Of a DNA stretch of 12,869 bases, positions 7,426 to 12,869 are shown piece after piece (the stretch's first letter is position 1; each line of letters begins with the position of its first letter). The notes under the pieces are model-generated. The model saw nothing but the letters and a program-made list of their open reading frames with translations. It was not told the origin of the DNA and did not search any database. The stretch comes from Candidatus Moraniibacteriota bacterium (lineage in GTDB: Bacteria > Patescibacteriota > Minisyncoccia > Moranbacterales > GCA-2747515), in NCBI GenBank assembly GCA_027016355.1, contig JALWAF010000046.1, positions 1 through 12,869 of the forward strand, read 5' to 3'. Both the position numbers and the translations under genes were made by a program.

Positions 7426-8226
7426 ATGAAAATGTTTAAAGAATTAAAAAAACATGAAAATTATAAAGAATTAATTTGGGTTTTAGCAAAAACGGATTTT
7501 AAACTTCGTTATCAAGGTTCTGTTTTGGGTTATATATGGGCAATACTTAGCCCATTATTATTGTTTTTGGTATTGAATTTTGTTTTTACAAGTATTTTTG
7601 CACAAGCTGCAGGACGAGGTGGTCCAAATCATTATTCACTGCAATTGTTAGTTGCACTTATGTTGTTTGGTTTTTTCTCGGAAGGTACAACCTCAGCAAT
7701 GAATTCATTGAATTCTAAGCAACAATTAGTAACAAAAATTTATATTCCAAGATGGACAATAATCGTAGCATCAACTATAAATGCATCCATGATTTATATA
7801 GCTAATTTATTAGTTATCATAGCATTCTTTGCTTGGTATCATTTTTTGCCATCATTTTTTTCTTTCGTTTTATTTCTGTTTTTTTCAGCTGTTATGTATA
7901 TAATCATAGTTTCTTTTGGACTTATTACAGCGCCTTTGATTTTGCGTTTTAAAGATATTGGTATGATTTGGGCGGCATTACTCTCAATGTTATTTTATGC
8001 GACACCAATTTTTTATCCTTTGACAATGCTACCGGAATGGTCGCACAAGTGGATATTGTTAAATCCTGTAGCTTTTATAATTCATTTTACAAAGGAGTCA
8101 ATGTTTGAGGGTCATTATGCAGATCCCATACAATATGCATTATTCTTGTCAATTGTAGCAGCTGGGTTTTTGTTTAGTATTTGGGTGTACAAAAAAGCAG
8201 AACCAAAAATTGCAGAATATCTATAA
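7426..8226 (+). CDS. wzm: ABC-2 type polysaccharide exporter permease (Wzm/TagG family)
   Basis: 266 residues, the normal length for the family. The N-terminal cytoplasmic helix and motif ELIWVLAKTDFKLRYQGSVLGYIWAILSPLL is the hallmark of permeases that export O-antigen or teichoic-acid-like polymers. About six hydrophobic segments follow, and the protein ends KKAEPKIAEYL in the cytoplasm. It would form the membrane channel with two copies of the Wzt-like ATPase encoded downstream (9799-11379). The usual arrangement is wzm directly followed by wzt. Here an unrelated gene starts 8 bases after this stop and pushes wzt 1.56 kb downstream. The exported polymer cannot be deduced. Confidence 0.9.
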   Translation: MKMFKELKKHENYKELIWVLAKTDFKLRYQGSVLGYIWAILSPLLLFLVLNFVFTSIFAQAAGRGGPNHYSLQLLVALMLFGFFSEGTTSAMNSLNSKQQLVTKIYIPRWTIIVASTINASMIYIANLLVIIAFFAWYHFLPSFFSFVLFLFFSAVMYIIIVSFGLITAPLILRFKDIGMIWAALLSMLFYATPIFYPLTMLPEWSHKWILLNPVAFIIHFTKESMFEGHYADPIQYALFLSIVAAGFLFSIWVYKKAEPKIAEYL

Positions 8227-8234
8227 AAAAACTT

Positions 8235-8407
8235 ATGAATGATAACAACAACCAACAACCAAATAAAAATAATTGTCATTCCAGTGAAAGTGAAAATCTT
8301 GAAAAGACTCCTGCCTCCGCAGGAGTGACAGTTTCAGGTCATTCCTGTGTCAAGGTGAATCAATCTGTGATTGAGAGAGAGACGACCTGGGTTGAAGACA
8401 GAAATCT
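8235..8407 (+). repeat. Duplicated wzt-type leader, copy A
   Basis: It includes a start region, ATGAATGATAACAACAACC, very similar to that of wzt, and a 116-bp core (8292-8407) matching 9883-9998 with 3 mismatches. Within the core is a perfect 8-bp hairpin, ACTCCTGC/GCAGGAGT (8307-8326), and a GTCATTCCTG half repeat at 8338. Weaker similarity continues to about 8490, including repeat-like pieces TCTACT/AGTAGA and GCGTCTCTAC. Confidence 0.85.
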
Positions 8408-9794
8408 TGTCGATGAGAAAAAAGTTTCACAAAAAAGTAGAGATGTGATTAACACGTCTACTGGAGAAGTAGATAGCGTCTCTACGGACAAAGATTTGCA
8501 AAATATAGAAACAAAATATAAAGAATCTGAAAAATTGGAATTAAAATCATCATTTGGAGAATGGAAAGAAATTATCAAAACATTATGTGGTTTTGCAAAT
8601 GCAAAAGGAGGCACTATTATCGTAGGACTTGGTGATGATGGACAGCCTCTTGGTATGGAGGTTGGGAAAGGTGCTTTGGAAGATTTTTCTAATAAAATTA
8701 AAGCAAATACTGATCCAGTATTATATCCTTCAATTAATGTTAAGACATTTGGACTTGGGGAGATTGTAGAAGTAACAATATCAACATCAGATAACAAACC
8801 TGTTTTTGCATTTGAAAGAGCATATACAAGAGTCGGCAAGACAACACAAAAATTATCTACAACAGAAGTACGAGCTCTTATAAAAAAGTATGAACTGCCA
8901 GATATTGACGAACAAAAACTAGAGGAAAAAATAACAAAAGATGATTTGGATTATAATTTATTCGATGAATTTGCTGAAAATTCTTTTGAAAATATTACAA
9001 ATGCAGAGTATTGGTGTTTTACAAAGAATAATAATTTATTTCATAATGTAAAAGTAAAAGCAGCTTTATTCAAGGGTTTAGAGTCTATTGATTTTATTGA
9101 TGAGAAAGTATTTGAAGGACCACTTATAAATACTCCAGATGAAATTATGACATTTATAAGTCGTCATATAAATAAACAAATTAAAATTGAAGGTAAATTA
9201 CAGCATGATGAGGTATGGGAATATTCATTGGATGCTTTGCGTGAATCAGTGATGAATGCTATCGTCCATAGAGATTATACTGATTCTGGAAATATTCAAA
9301 TTAGAATTTTTGATGATAGATTAGAAGTGTGTAGTCCTGGACTTTTGCCAAAAACTATTGATATTGATAATCTATACAAAGAGACTAGAAGTATCCCTAG
9401 AAACAAATTGCTTATGAAGATTTTTCATAAAGTAGGGTTAATTGAAAATTGGGGAAGTGGATTTTTTCGTATGCGACAATGGTGTTTGAAAAATAAAAAT
9501 AAAGAACCTATATTTGAACATAGAGGTGGTGCATTGGTAACAACATTTTATAAAGCACAAAATGGCGGAGTAAATGGCGGAGTAAATGGCGGAGTAAATG
9601 GCGGAGTAAATGGCGGAGTAAATAATATTGAAAAAATAATTAAAGAAAATCCAGGAATTAATGTTAAGGGAATATCAGAATTAGTTGAATCATCTCCAAG
9701 AACTATTGAAAGAAATATTAAAAAATTGCGAGATGAACAAAAAATAGAATTTAAAGGAAGCTCAAAAACAGGTGGATATTTTAGTATAAAATAA
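8235..9794 (+). CDS. AlbA_2 (Schlafen-type) putative transcriptional regulator with repeat-derived leader
   Basis: I chose ATG 8235; an upstream in-frame ATG at 8181 would overlap wzm. The product is 519 residues. Residues about 97-215 are the AlbA_2 domain (ESEKLELKSSFGEWKEIIKTLCGFANAKGGTIIVGLGDDG). About 333-400 is the RecG-like/HATPase_c_4 region (DALRESVMNAIVHRDYTDSG, ENWGSGFFRMRQW). Then comes an NGGV linker repeated five times, and a C-terminal helix-turn-helix (INVKGISELVESSPRTIERNIKKLRDE). Such proteins are often annotated as ATP-dependent helicase-like or transcriptional regulators; the exact role is unknown. Residues 1 to about 86 are unlike the family and are homologous to the N-terminus of the downstream wzt. 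A TTG at 8496 is an alternative start that would exclude this leader. There are 4 bases between this stop and wzt. Confidence 0.8.
   Translation: MNDNNNQQPNKNNCHSSESENLEKTPASAGVTVSGHSCVKVNQSVIERETTWVEDRNLVDEKKVSQKSRDVINTSTGEVDSVSTDKDLQNIETKYKESEKLELKSSFGEWKEIIKTLCGFANAKGGTIIVGLGDDGQPLGMEVGKGALEDFSNKIKANTDPVLYPSINVKTFGLGEIVEVTISTSDNKPVFAFERAYTRVGKTTQKLSTTEVRALIKKYELPDIDEQKLEEKITKDDLDYNLFDEFAENSFENITNAEYWCFTKNNNLFHNVKVKAALFKGLESIDFIDEKVFEGPLINTPDEIMTFISRHINKQIKIEGKLQHDEVWEYSLDALRESVMNAIVHRDYTDSGNIQIRIFDDRLEVCSPGLLPKTIDIDNLYKETRSIPRNKLLMKIFHKVGLIENWGSGFFRMRQWCLKNKNKEPIFEHRGGALVTTFYKAQNGGVNGGVNGGVNGGVNGGVNNIEKIIKENPGINVKGISELVESSPRTIERNIKKLRDEQKIEFKGSSKTGGYFSIK
9561..9620 (+). repeat. Five-copy 12-bp tandem repeat (NGGV linker)
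   Basis: AATGGCGGAGTA is repeated five times without mismatch and is followed by a sixth partial copy (AAT). It encodes Asn-Gly-Gly-Val units between the RecG-like region and the helix-turn-helix. Copy-number changes stay in frame, so they would alter linker length rather than switch the gene off. Similar NGGVN runs are familiar in AlbA_2 proteins. Confidence 0.95.
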
Positions 9795-9798
9795 AGTA

Positions 9799-9998
9799 AT
9801 GAAAAACAACAACCAACAATCAAATAAAACAACTAGAACCTCCCCGCCTTTGAAGGGGGGGATTGAGGGGTGGTTAGAAGATGAAAATCTTGAAAAGACT
9901 CCTGCCTCCGCAGGAGTGACAGTTTCAGGTCATTCCTGTGCCAAGGTGAATCAATCTGTGATTGAAAGAGAGACGACCTGGGTTGAAGACAGGAATCT
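9799..9998 (+). repeat. Duplicated wzt-type leader, copy B
   Basis: This is the second copy of the leader at 8235-8407. It differs mainly by an extra GC-rich stretch (9839-9875, CCTCCCCGCC...GGGGTGGTT), itself a typical dispersed repeat, where copy A instead has a GTCATTCC fragment. Of the three core mismatches, two are synonymous and one changes Val to Ala. The distance from start codon to start codon is 1564 bases. Confidence 0.85.
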
Positions 9999-11379
9999 AG
10001 CGGATAAGAAAAAACCTTTACAAAATAGTAAAAACACATCGCGATGCGCCTCTACAAAAGATAACGATGGCAGTAGTAGCGCATTGCAATGCGCTACTAC
10101 AGATAAAAAAGAAATAGTTATCAAAGTAAAAAATGCTTCAAAGATTTTTAGAATTCCTCATAAAAAAATAGATTCACTCAGAAGTATGTTTGTAAATATG
10201 GGGAAAGGTATTTCTACTTATGAAGAATTTAATGCACTCAAAAATGTTTCTTTTGAAGTAAAAAAAGGAGAATTTTTTGGTATCATTGGGAAAAATGGAA
10301 GTGGTAAAAGTACACTTTTGAAAATTCTTGCTGGAGTATACTCTCAAGATGAGGGTGAAGTAGAGATAAATGGGTTAATATCTCCTTTTTTGGAACTTGG
10401 CATAGGATTTAATCCTGAATTGTCTGGAAGAGACAATATATATCTCAATGCAACAGTATTAGGACTTACAGAAAAAGAAATTGATGAGAAATTTGATGAT
10501 ATTGTAAAATTTGCAGAATTAGAAAAATTTATTGATCAACAACTCAAAAATTATAGTAGCGGTATGAGTGTGCGATTAGCTTTTAGTGTGTCAATCCATG
10601 CAAATCGTGATATATTGCTCATGGATGAAGTATTAGCTGTGGGAGATAGTAATTTTCAAAAAAAATGCATAGATATATTTGAGGGTTATAGTGATACAAA
10701 TAGAACTGTAATATTAGTAACTCATGATATAGCTGCAGTGAGAAAATATTGTGACAGAGCAATGCTTCTACACAACGGGCAAATGATAAAAATAGGAGAA
10801 GTAAATGATGTCTGTGATGAATATGTAATGAAAAACATGTCAGCGCAAGCTCGTGCAGAATTGGAAGAGACTGAAAGAATGAAAGAAAAAGAAAAAAAGA
10901 GAGAAAGGCGAATAGAGAAAGAACAAAGAAATAAGAAAAAAATAAAAGAAAAAAATAAAATTACAGACATTAGGATATTTGATAAGGAGGGTAATGATTT
11001 AACGATTTTGACAAAAGGTGATAGTTTCTTGGTGTATGTGTATGTGAGTGTGCAGAAAATAGTGGCAGATTTACATGTAGCCATTCAAATTTTTGATAAA
11101 AGTACAAATCAAATGATTTGTGATAATAATACAGCTAGAAATAAATTTGATTGTGACTGGAAAATTGGAGAGAATGTCTTTGTGCTTCTATTTAATAATT
11201 CAATGTTTAATCAGGGAGAGATTTATTTTAAAGCATTTCTATATTTCGAAGATAGTAGGGGTATTATTGAAAAATTTTGTGGTGAAAAAGAAGAGTTAAA
11301 AATAATTAAAGTGAAGCAGCAAGAAGGGTATGGAGGTGGCATAATGTGTATTGAGCATAAATGGAGTAAGATTGATTAA
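9799..11379 (+). CDS. wzt: ABC exporter ATPase (Wzt) with repeat-derived leader and C-terminal substrate domain
   Basis: 526 residues from ATG 9799. Residues 1 to about 105 are a leader homologous to that of the preceding gene and built from palindromic repeats. The recognisable ATPase starts near KEIVIKVKNASKIFRIPHKK. Walker A is GKNGSGKST (164-172), the signature is SSGM (253-256), Walker B is ILLMDE (Asp276, Glu277), and the switch His is His309 in VTHD. About 350-390 is a very charged Glu/Lys/Arg helix, probably a coiled coil. About 393-526 is a Wzt C-terminal beta-sandwich (PF14524 type: ITDIRIFDKEGND, QIFDKSTNQMI, FKAFLYFEDS). In known systems that domain recognises the finished glycan end. 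With Wzm it would export a surface polysaccharide. No in-frame ATG lies between the leader and the ATPase domain; TTG 10084 is a weak alternative start. Confidence 0.88.
   Translation: MKNNNQQSNKTTRTSPPLKGGIEGWLEDENLEKTPASAGVTVSGHSCAKVNQSVIERETTWVEDRNLADKKKPLQNSKNTSRCASTKDNDGSSSALQCATTDKKEIVIKVKNASKIFRIPHKKIDSLRSMFVNMGKGISTYEEFNALKNVSFEVKKGEFFGIIGKNGSGKSTLLKILAGVYSQDEGEVEINGLISPFLELGIGFNPELSGRDNIYLNATVLGLTEKEIDEKFDDIVKFAELEKFIDQQLKNYSSGMSVRLAFSVSIHANRDILLMDEVLAVGDSNFQKKCIDIFEGYSDTNRTVILVTHDIAAVRKYCDRAMLLHNGQMIKIGEVNDVCDEYVMKNMSAQARAELEETERMKEKEKKRERRIEKEQRNKKKIKEKNKITDIRIFDKEGNDLTILTKGDSFLVYVYVSVQKIVADLHVAIQIFDKSTNQMICDNNTARNKFDCDWKIGENVFVLLFNNSMFNQGEIYFKAFLYFEDSRGIIEKFCGEKEELKIIKVKQQEGYGGGIMCIEHKWSKID
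10037..10100. repeat. Palindromic repeat elements inside the wzt leader
   Basis: CATCGCGATG (10037-10046), followed by GCGCCTCTAC, looks like a partial element. A perfect 28-bp palindrome occupies 10073-10100: GTAGTAGCGCATTG followed by its exact complement. Both resemble the GTAGAGACGC...GCGTCTCTAC dispersed repeat type. Both are read in frame as SRCASTKDNDGSSSALQCATT in the predicted leader. Confidence 0.85.
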
Positions 11380-11428
11380 AGCGTATTATAAGTATTTTTA
11401 TAGTGTGCACAATTTTATTTTTTGTTTT

Positions 11429-11460
11429 AAAAAGGAGTTTCTAGTATTACTAGAAACTCC
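11429..11460 (-). terminator. Rho-independent terminator for the minus-strand FG-GAP gene
   Basis: GGAGTTTCTAGT (11434-11445), loop ATT, ACTAGAAACTCC (11449-11460) is a perfect 12-bp stem. On the minus strand it is followed by TTTTT (11433-11429). It lies 19 bases past the stop of the minus-strand gene. It has no T-tract on the plus strand, though the hairpin also faces the end of wzt. Confidence 0.85.
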
Positions 11461-11478
11461 AAGTCTATTGCATGTCAA

Positions 11479-12480
11479 TTATTGAAAAGACAAAGGTAAA
11501 TCTATTGAGGCACCAAAATTAACAGCTCTCCAAGTACCATCTAATTTTCGTAAATAAAAAGTGTTATCATTTGGTCGGAATACACCAATTTGTGATTTTC
11601 CATCCCCATTCCAATCACCAGCTACTGGCAAATCTCCAGGTATACCACAATTACTTAATTCTTCCCAGGTACCATCCAATTTTCGTAGATAAAAGGCTTG
11701 AGCACTGGGTCGGAATACGCCAATATCTAAAATTGAATTTCCATTCCAATCACCAGCTATAGGTAGATCTTCAGATGTACCATCAGAAAGTTCTATCCAA
11801 CCAGAATAAAGTGGTGTCTTAATGTAAAATTTATGTTCATTGGGTCGAAATACGCCAATATTCACATGATTTAAACACGAATAATTGTCTAATAATTCAT
11901 TTGAATTATTAAAATTTATAGGTGCAATATATATAGAGCATATCCCATGTTCATCTTCAAAGGCTATGTCAGTTGTACCATCTCTGTTATAATCATTGCT
12001 AAAAACAGTATCAGTTTCATAGTAATTATCATAGTGGAATATTTTATCCCAACAACCTAGTCCATTGAATCCGTCATTAGCAAAATCTATCATCAGATAA
12101 CCGTTTGTTGATATAGCATTGTCTCTTAATTCATCTCCATCATAATTGCCATCAACATTTACTTGTGTTAAAGTAGAACTTGCTACTTTTTTTGAAGGAC
12201 CACTACATTCAGTGGTACTACATGCAACTGCTATAAAAAAATAGAGTGTATTTTCAGAGAATCCATAGAGAGTTCCTAAAACGTGTCCATTTTCGATGTG
12301 ATTTCCTACATCAACACAGTTCAAACCATCATCCGCTTCTTGTGGTGTTAAACCATAACAAATTTCGTAATGATCTATAGTCTCAGTGTTTGGTAGCCAA
12401 GAGAAAGAATAATCTTTCGCATTGGAAATTTGAGGTATTAATAATGCAAAGAAAGTAATAATGTAGAGTAATATTTTCAT
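11479..12480 (-). CDS. Secreted Fn3-like and FG-GAP-repeat protein
   Basis: 333 residues. The signal peptide is MKILLYIITFFALLIPQISNA. Residues about 22-110 fit a fibronectin type III-like domain (FSWLPNTETIDHYEICYGLT, LYFFIAVACSTTECSGPSKKV) with four cysteines. Residues about 115-333 carry FG-GAP/VCBS-type beta-propeller repeats. The last three start at 208, 253 and 298 with an exact 45-residue period: IGVFRP, FYL or FYI, then DLPVAGDWNGDG. The DWNGDG loops are calcium-binding in related proteins. It is probably an extracellular binding or adhesion protein, with no catalytic motif. It is convergent with wzt and divergent from the methyltransferase. It ends in a clear terminator and, unlike its neighbours, has a good Shine-Dalgarno sequence. 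Confidence 0.85.
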   Translation of the reverse strand: MKILLYIITFFALLIPQISNAKDYSFSWLPNTETIDHYEICYGLTPQEADDGLNCVDVGNHIENGHVLGTLYGFSENTLYFFIAVACSTTECSGPSKKVASSTLTQVNVDGNYDGDELRDNAISTNGYLMIDFANDGFNGLGCWDKIFHYDNYYETDTVFSNDYNRDGTTDIAFEDEHGICSIYIAPINFNNSNELLDNYSCLNHVNIGVFRPNEHKFYIKTPLYSGWIELSDGTSEDLPIAGDWNGNSILDIGVFRPSAQAFYLRKLDGTWEELSNCGIPGDLPVAGDWNGDGKSQIGVFRPNDNTFYLRKLDGTWRAVNFGASIDLPLSFQ

Positions 12481-12638
12481 TTCAACCCCCTTTCTGTTTT
12501 GTTGTTAAATAACTATGTTATATTTTCATAATATAATAAATTGTACAATATATTATAAATTTTGTATACTTCATATTAGTATTATTACATTAAGGGATTT
12601 TATATAAGTATTTAATATAGGCTAAGAATAAAATAGAT
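12481..12638. promoter_or_regulatory. Divergent AT-rich intergenic region
   Basis: 158 bases separate two divergent genes, so both promoters probably lie here. On the plus strand, TTGTAC (12541-12546) and TATACT (12565-12570) are 18 bases apart. TTGTAC also reads nearly the same on the minus strand. The region is too AT-rich for a firm call. Confidence 0.3.
12484..12494 (-). promoter_or_regulatory. Strong ribosome binding site of the FG-GAP gene
   Basis: On the minus strand, GAAAGGGGGTT sits about 5 bases before the ATG at 12480. It is close to AAGGAGGT and fixes this start. It is the only clear Shine-Dalgarno sequence in the window; the plus-strand genes start after A/T-rich leaders. Confidence 0.7.
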
Positions 12639-12869
12639 ATGATGAAGAATAATAATTCAGATTTTTATAATTCAGATTTTTATGAAATGCAAGCTAAAAA
12701 GTCTTTTGAATCAGCTCAGGTTGTTTTGAAAATGGTTTTTGATTTATATAAGCCAAAAACAGTAGTAGACTTTGGTTGTGGTAAAGGCACATGGCTTGCT
12801 GCTGCAGAGAAGCTTGGAGCATTAAAACTGAAAGGTCTTGATGGGGATTGGATTGAAAAGGAAAATATG
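12639..12869 (+). CDS. SAM-dependent methyltransferase, N-terminal part, cut by window end
   Basis: 77 codons are open to the last base. Two adjacent ATGs (12639 and 12642) are possible starts; neither has a Shine-Dalgarno sequence. After a short polar N-terminus, FYEMQAKKSFESAQVVLKMVFDLYKPKTVVDFGCGKGTWLAAAEKLGA contains the class I methyltransferase motif I (VDFGCGKGTW), which binds S-adenosylmethionine. LDGDWIE would be the acidic end of strand 2. The pattern resembles methyltransferases of surface-polysaccharide clusters. That fits the nearby wzm/wzt pair, because a Wzt C-terminal domain often recognises a modified glycan end. Target unknown. Confidence 0.8.
   Translation, partial: MMKNNNSDFYNSDFYEMQAKKSFESAQVVLKMVFDLYKPKTVVDFGCGKGTWLAAAEKLGALKLKGLDGDWIEKENM
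12654..12683 (+). repeat. 15-bp tandem duplication in the methyltransferase start
   Basis: AATTCAGATTTTTAT occurs twice in direct succession and encodes NSDFYNSDFY. It is in frame and probably a recent slippage duplication. Confidence 0.9.

Noticed and set aside
8181..8234. ATG 8181 as the start of the AlbA_2 gene
   Set aside because: It would overlap wzm by 46 bases, while ATG 8235 matches the wzt start region in the duplicated leader.
8360..8839. 159-codon open frame on the minus strand opposite the AlbA_2 gene
   Set aside because: It is antisense to well-conserved AlbA_2 motifs and has no recognisable protein pattern; other minus-strand frames under the plus-strand genes are shadows for the same reason.
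9561..9620. Short regular repeats suggestive of a CRISPR array
   Set aside because: The 12-bp units are directly adjacent, with no spacers, and encode an NGGV linker. The 156-bp units at 6869-7315 are protein modules. No cas gene is present.
11380..11433. A terminator for wzt directly after its stop
   Set aside because: The stretch is T-rich, but I could not find a stable stem before the T-runs; the strong hairpin downstream is oriented for the minus-strand gene.
11571..11762. 63-codon plus-strand frame with repeated HPHSNHQL-like peptides
   Set aside because: Its repetition is only the antisense image of the FG-GAP repeats in the minus-strand gene.

Overview
The window is AT-rich, dense, and uses the standard bacterial stop codons: the long frames contain no internal TGA, and one real gene ends in TGA. 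Long secreted multidomain proteins, almost no Shine-Dalgarno sequences, a dockerin/cohesin set, many GC-rich palindromic repeats and a polysaccharide ABC exporter would fit a Patescibacteria (CPR)-type genome. This is an inference from style, not a marker-gene result, and other AT-rich bacteria are possible.

Layout. (1) 2-1701: the 3' part of a cell-surface alpha/beta hydrolase with a C-terminal membrane anchor, then a small four-helix membrane protein whose end carries a possible -1 frameshift site. (2) 1781-7315: three secreted proteins that together look like a miniature cohesin-dockerin system. They are a polysaccharide-lyase-like/GH114 enzyme with a C-terminal dockerin, an alpha/beta hydrolase plus beta-propeller protein with an N-terminal dockerin, and a small cohesin protein with three DUF5648 repeats. 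A 200-bp MITE-like element lies between the second and third genes. (3) 7426-11379: a tight operon for a Wzm/Wzt-type polysaccharide exporter. Its permease and ATPase genes are separated by an AlbA_2/Schlafen-type putative transcriptional regulator. The regulator and the ATPase start with the same duplicated, repeat-laden leader of about 85-100 codons. (4) 11479-12480, minus strand: a secreted Fn3-like plus FG-GAP-repeat protein with its own terminator. (5) 12639-12869: the start of a SAM-dependent methyltransferase of the kind found in surface-glycan clusters, cut by the window end.

The likely common theme is the cell surface. One block exports a glycan, with a substrate-selecting C-terminal domain on the ATPase. 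The neighbouring block secretes carbohydrate-active and esterase-like enzymes that could dock onto a cohesin protein. The two strongest points for follow-up are the compact cohesin-dockerin set and the duplicated wzt leader. The leader looks like the footprint of a regulator gene inserted into an exporter operon, with several palindromic repeats embedded in translated, probably disordered protein segments.
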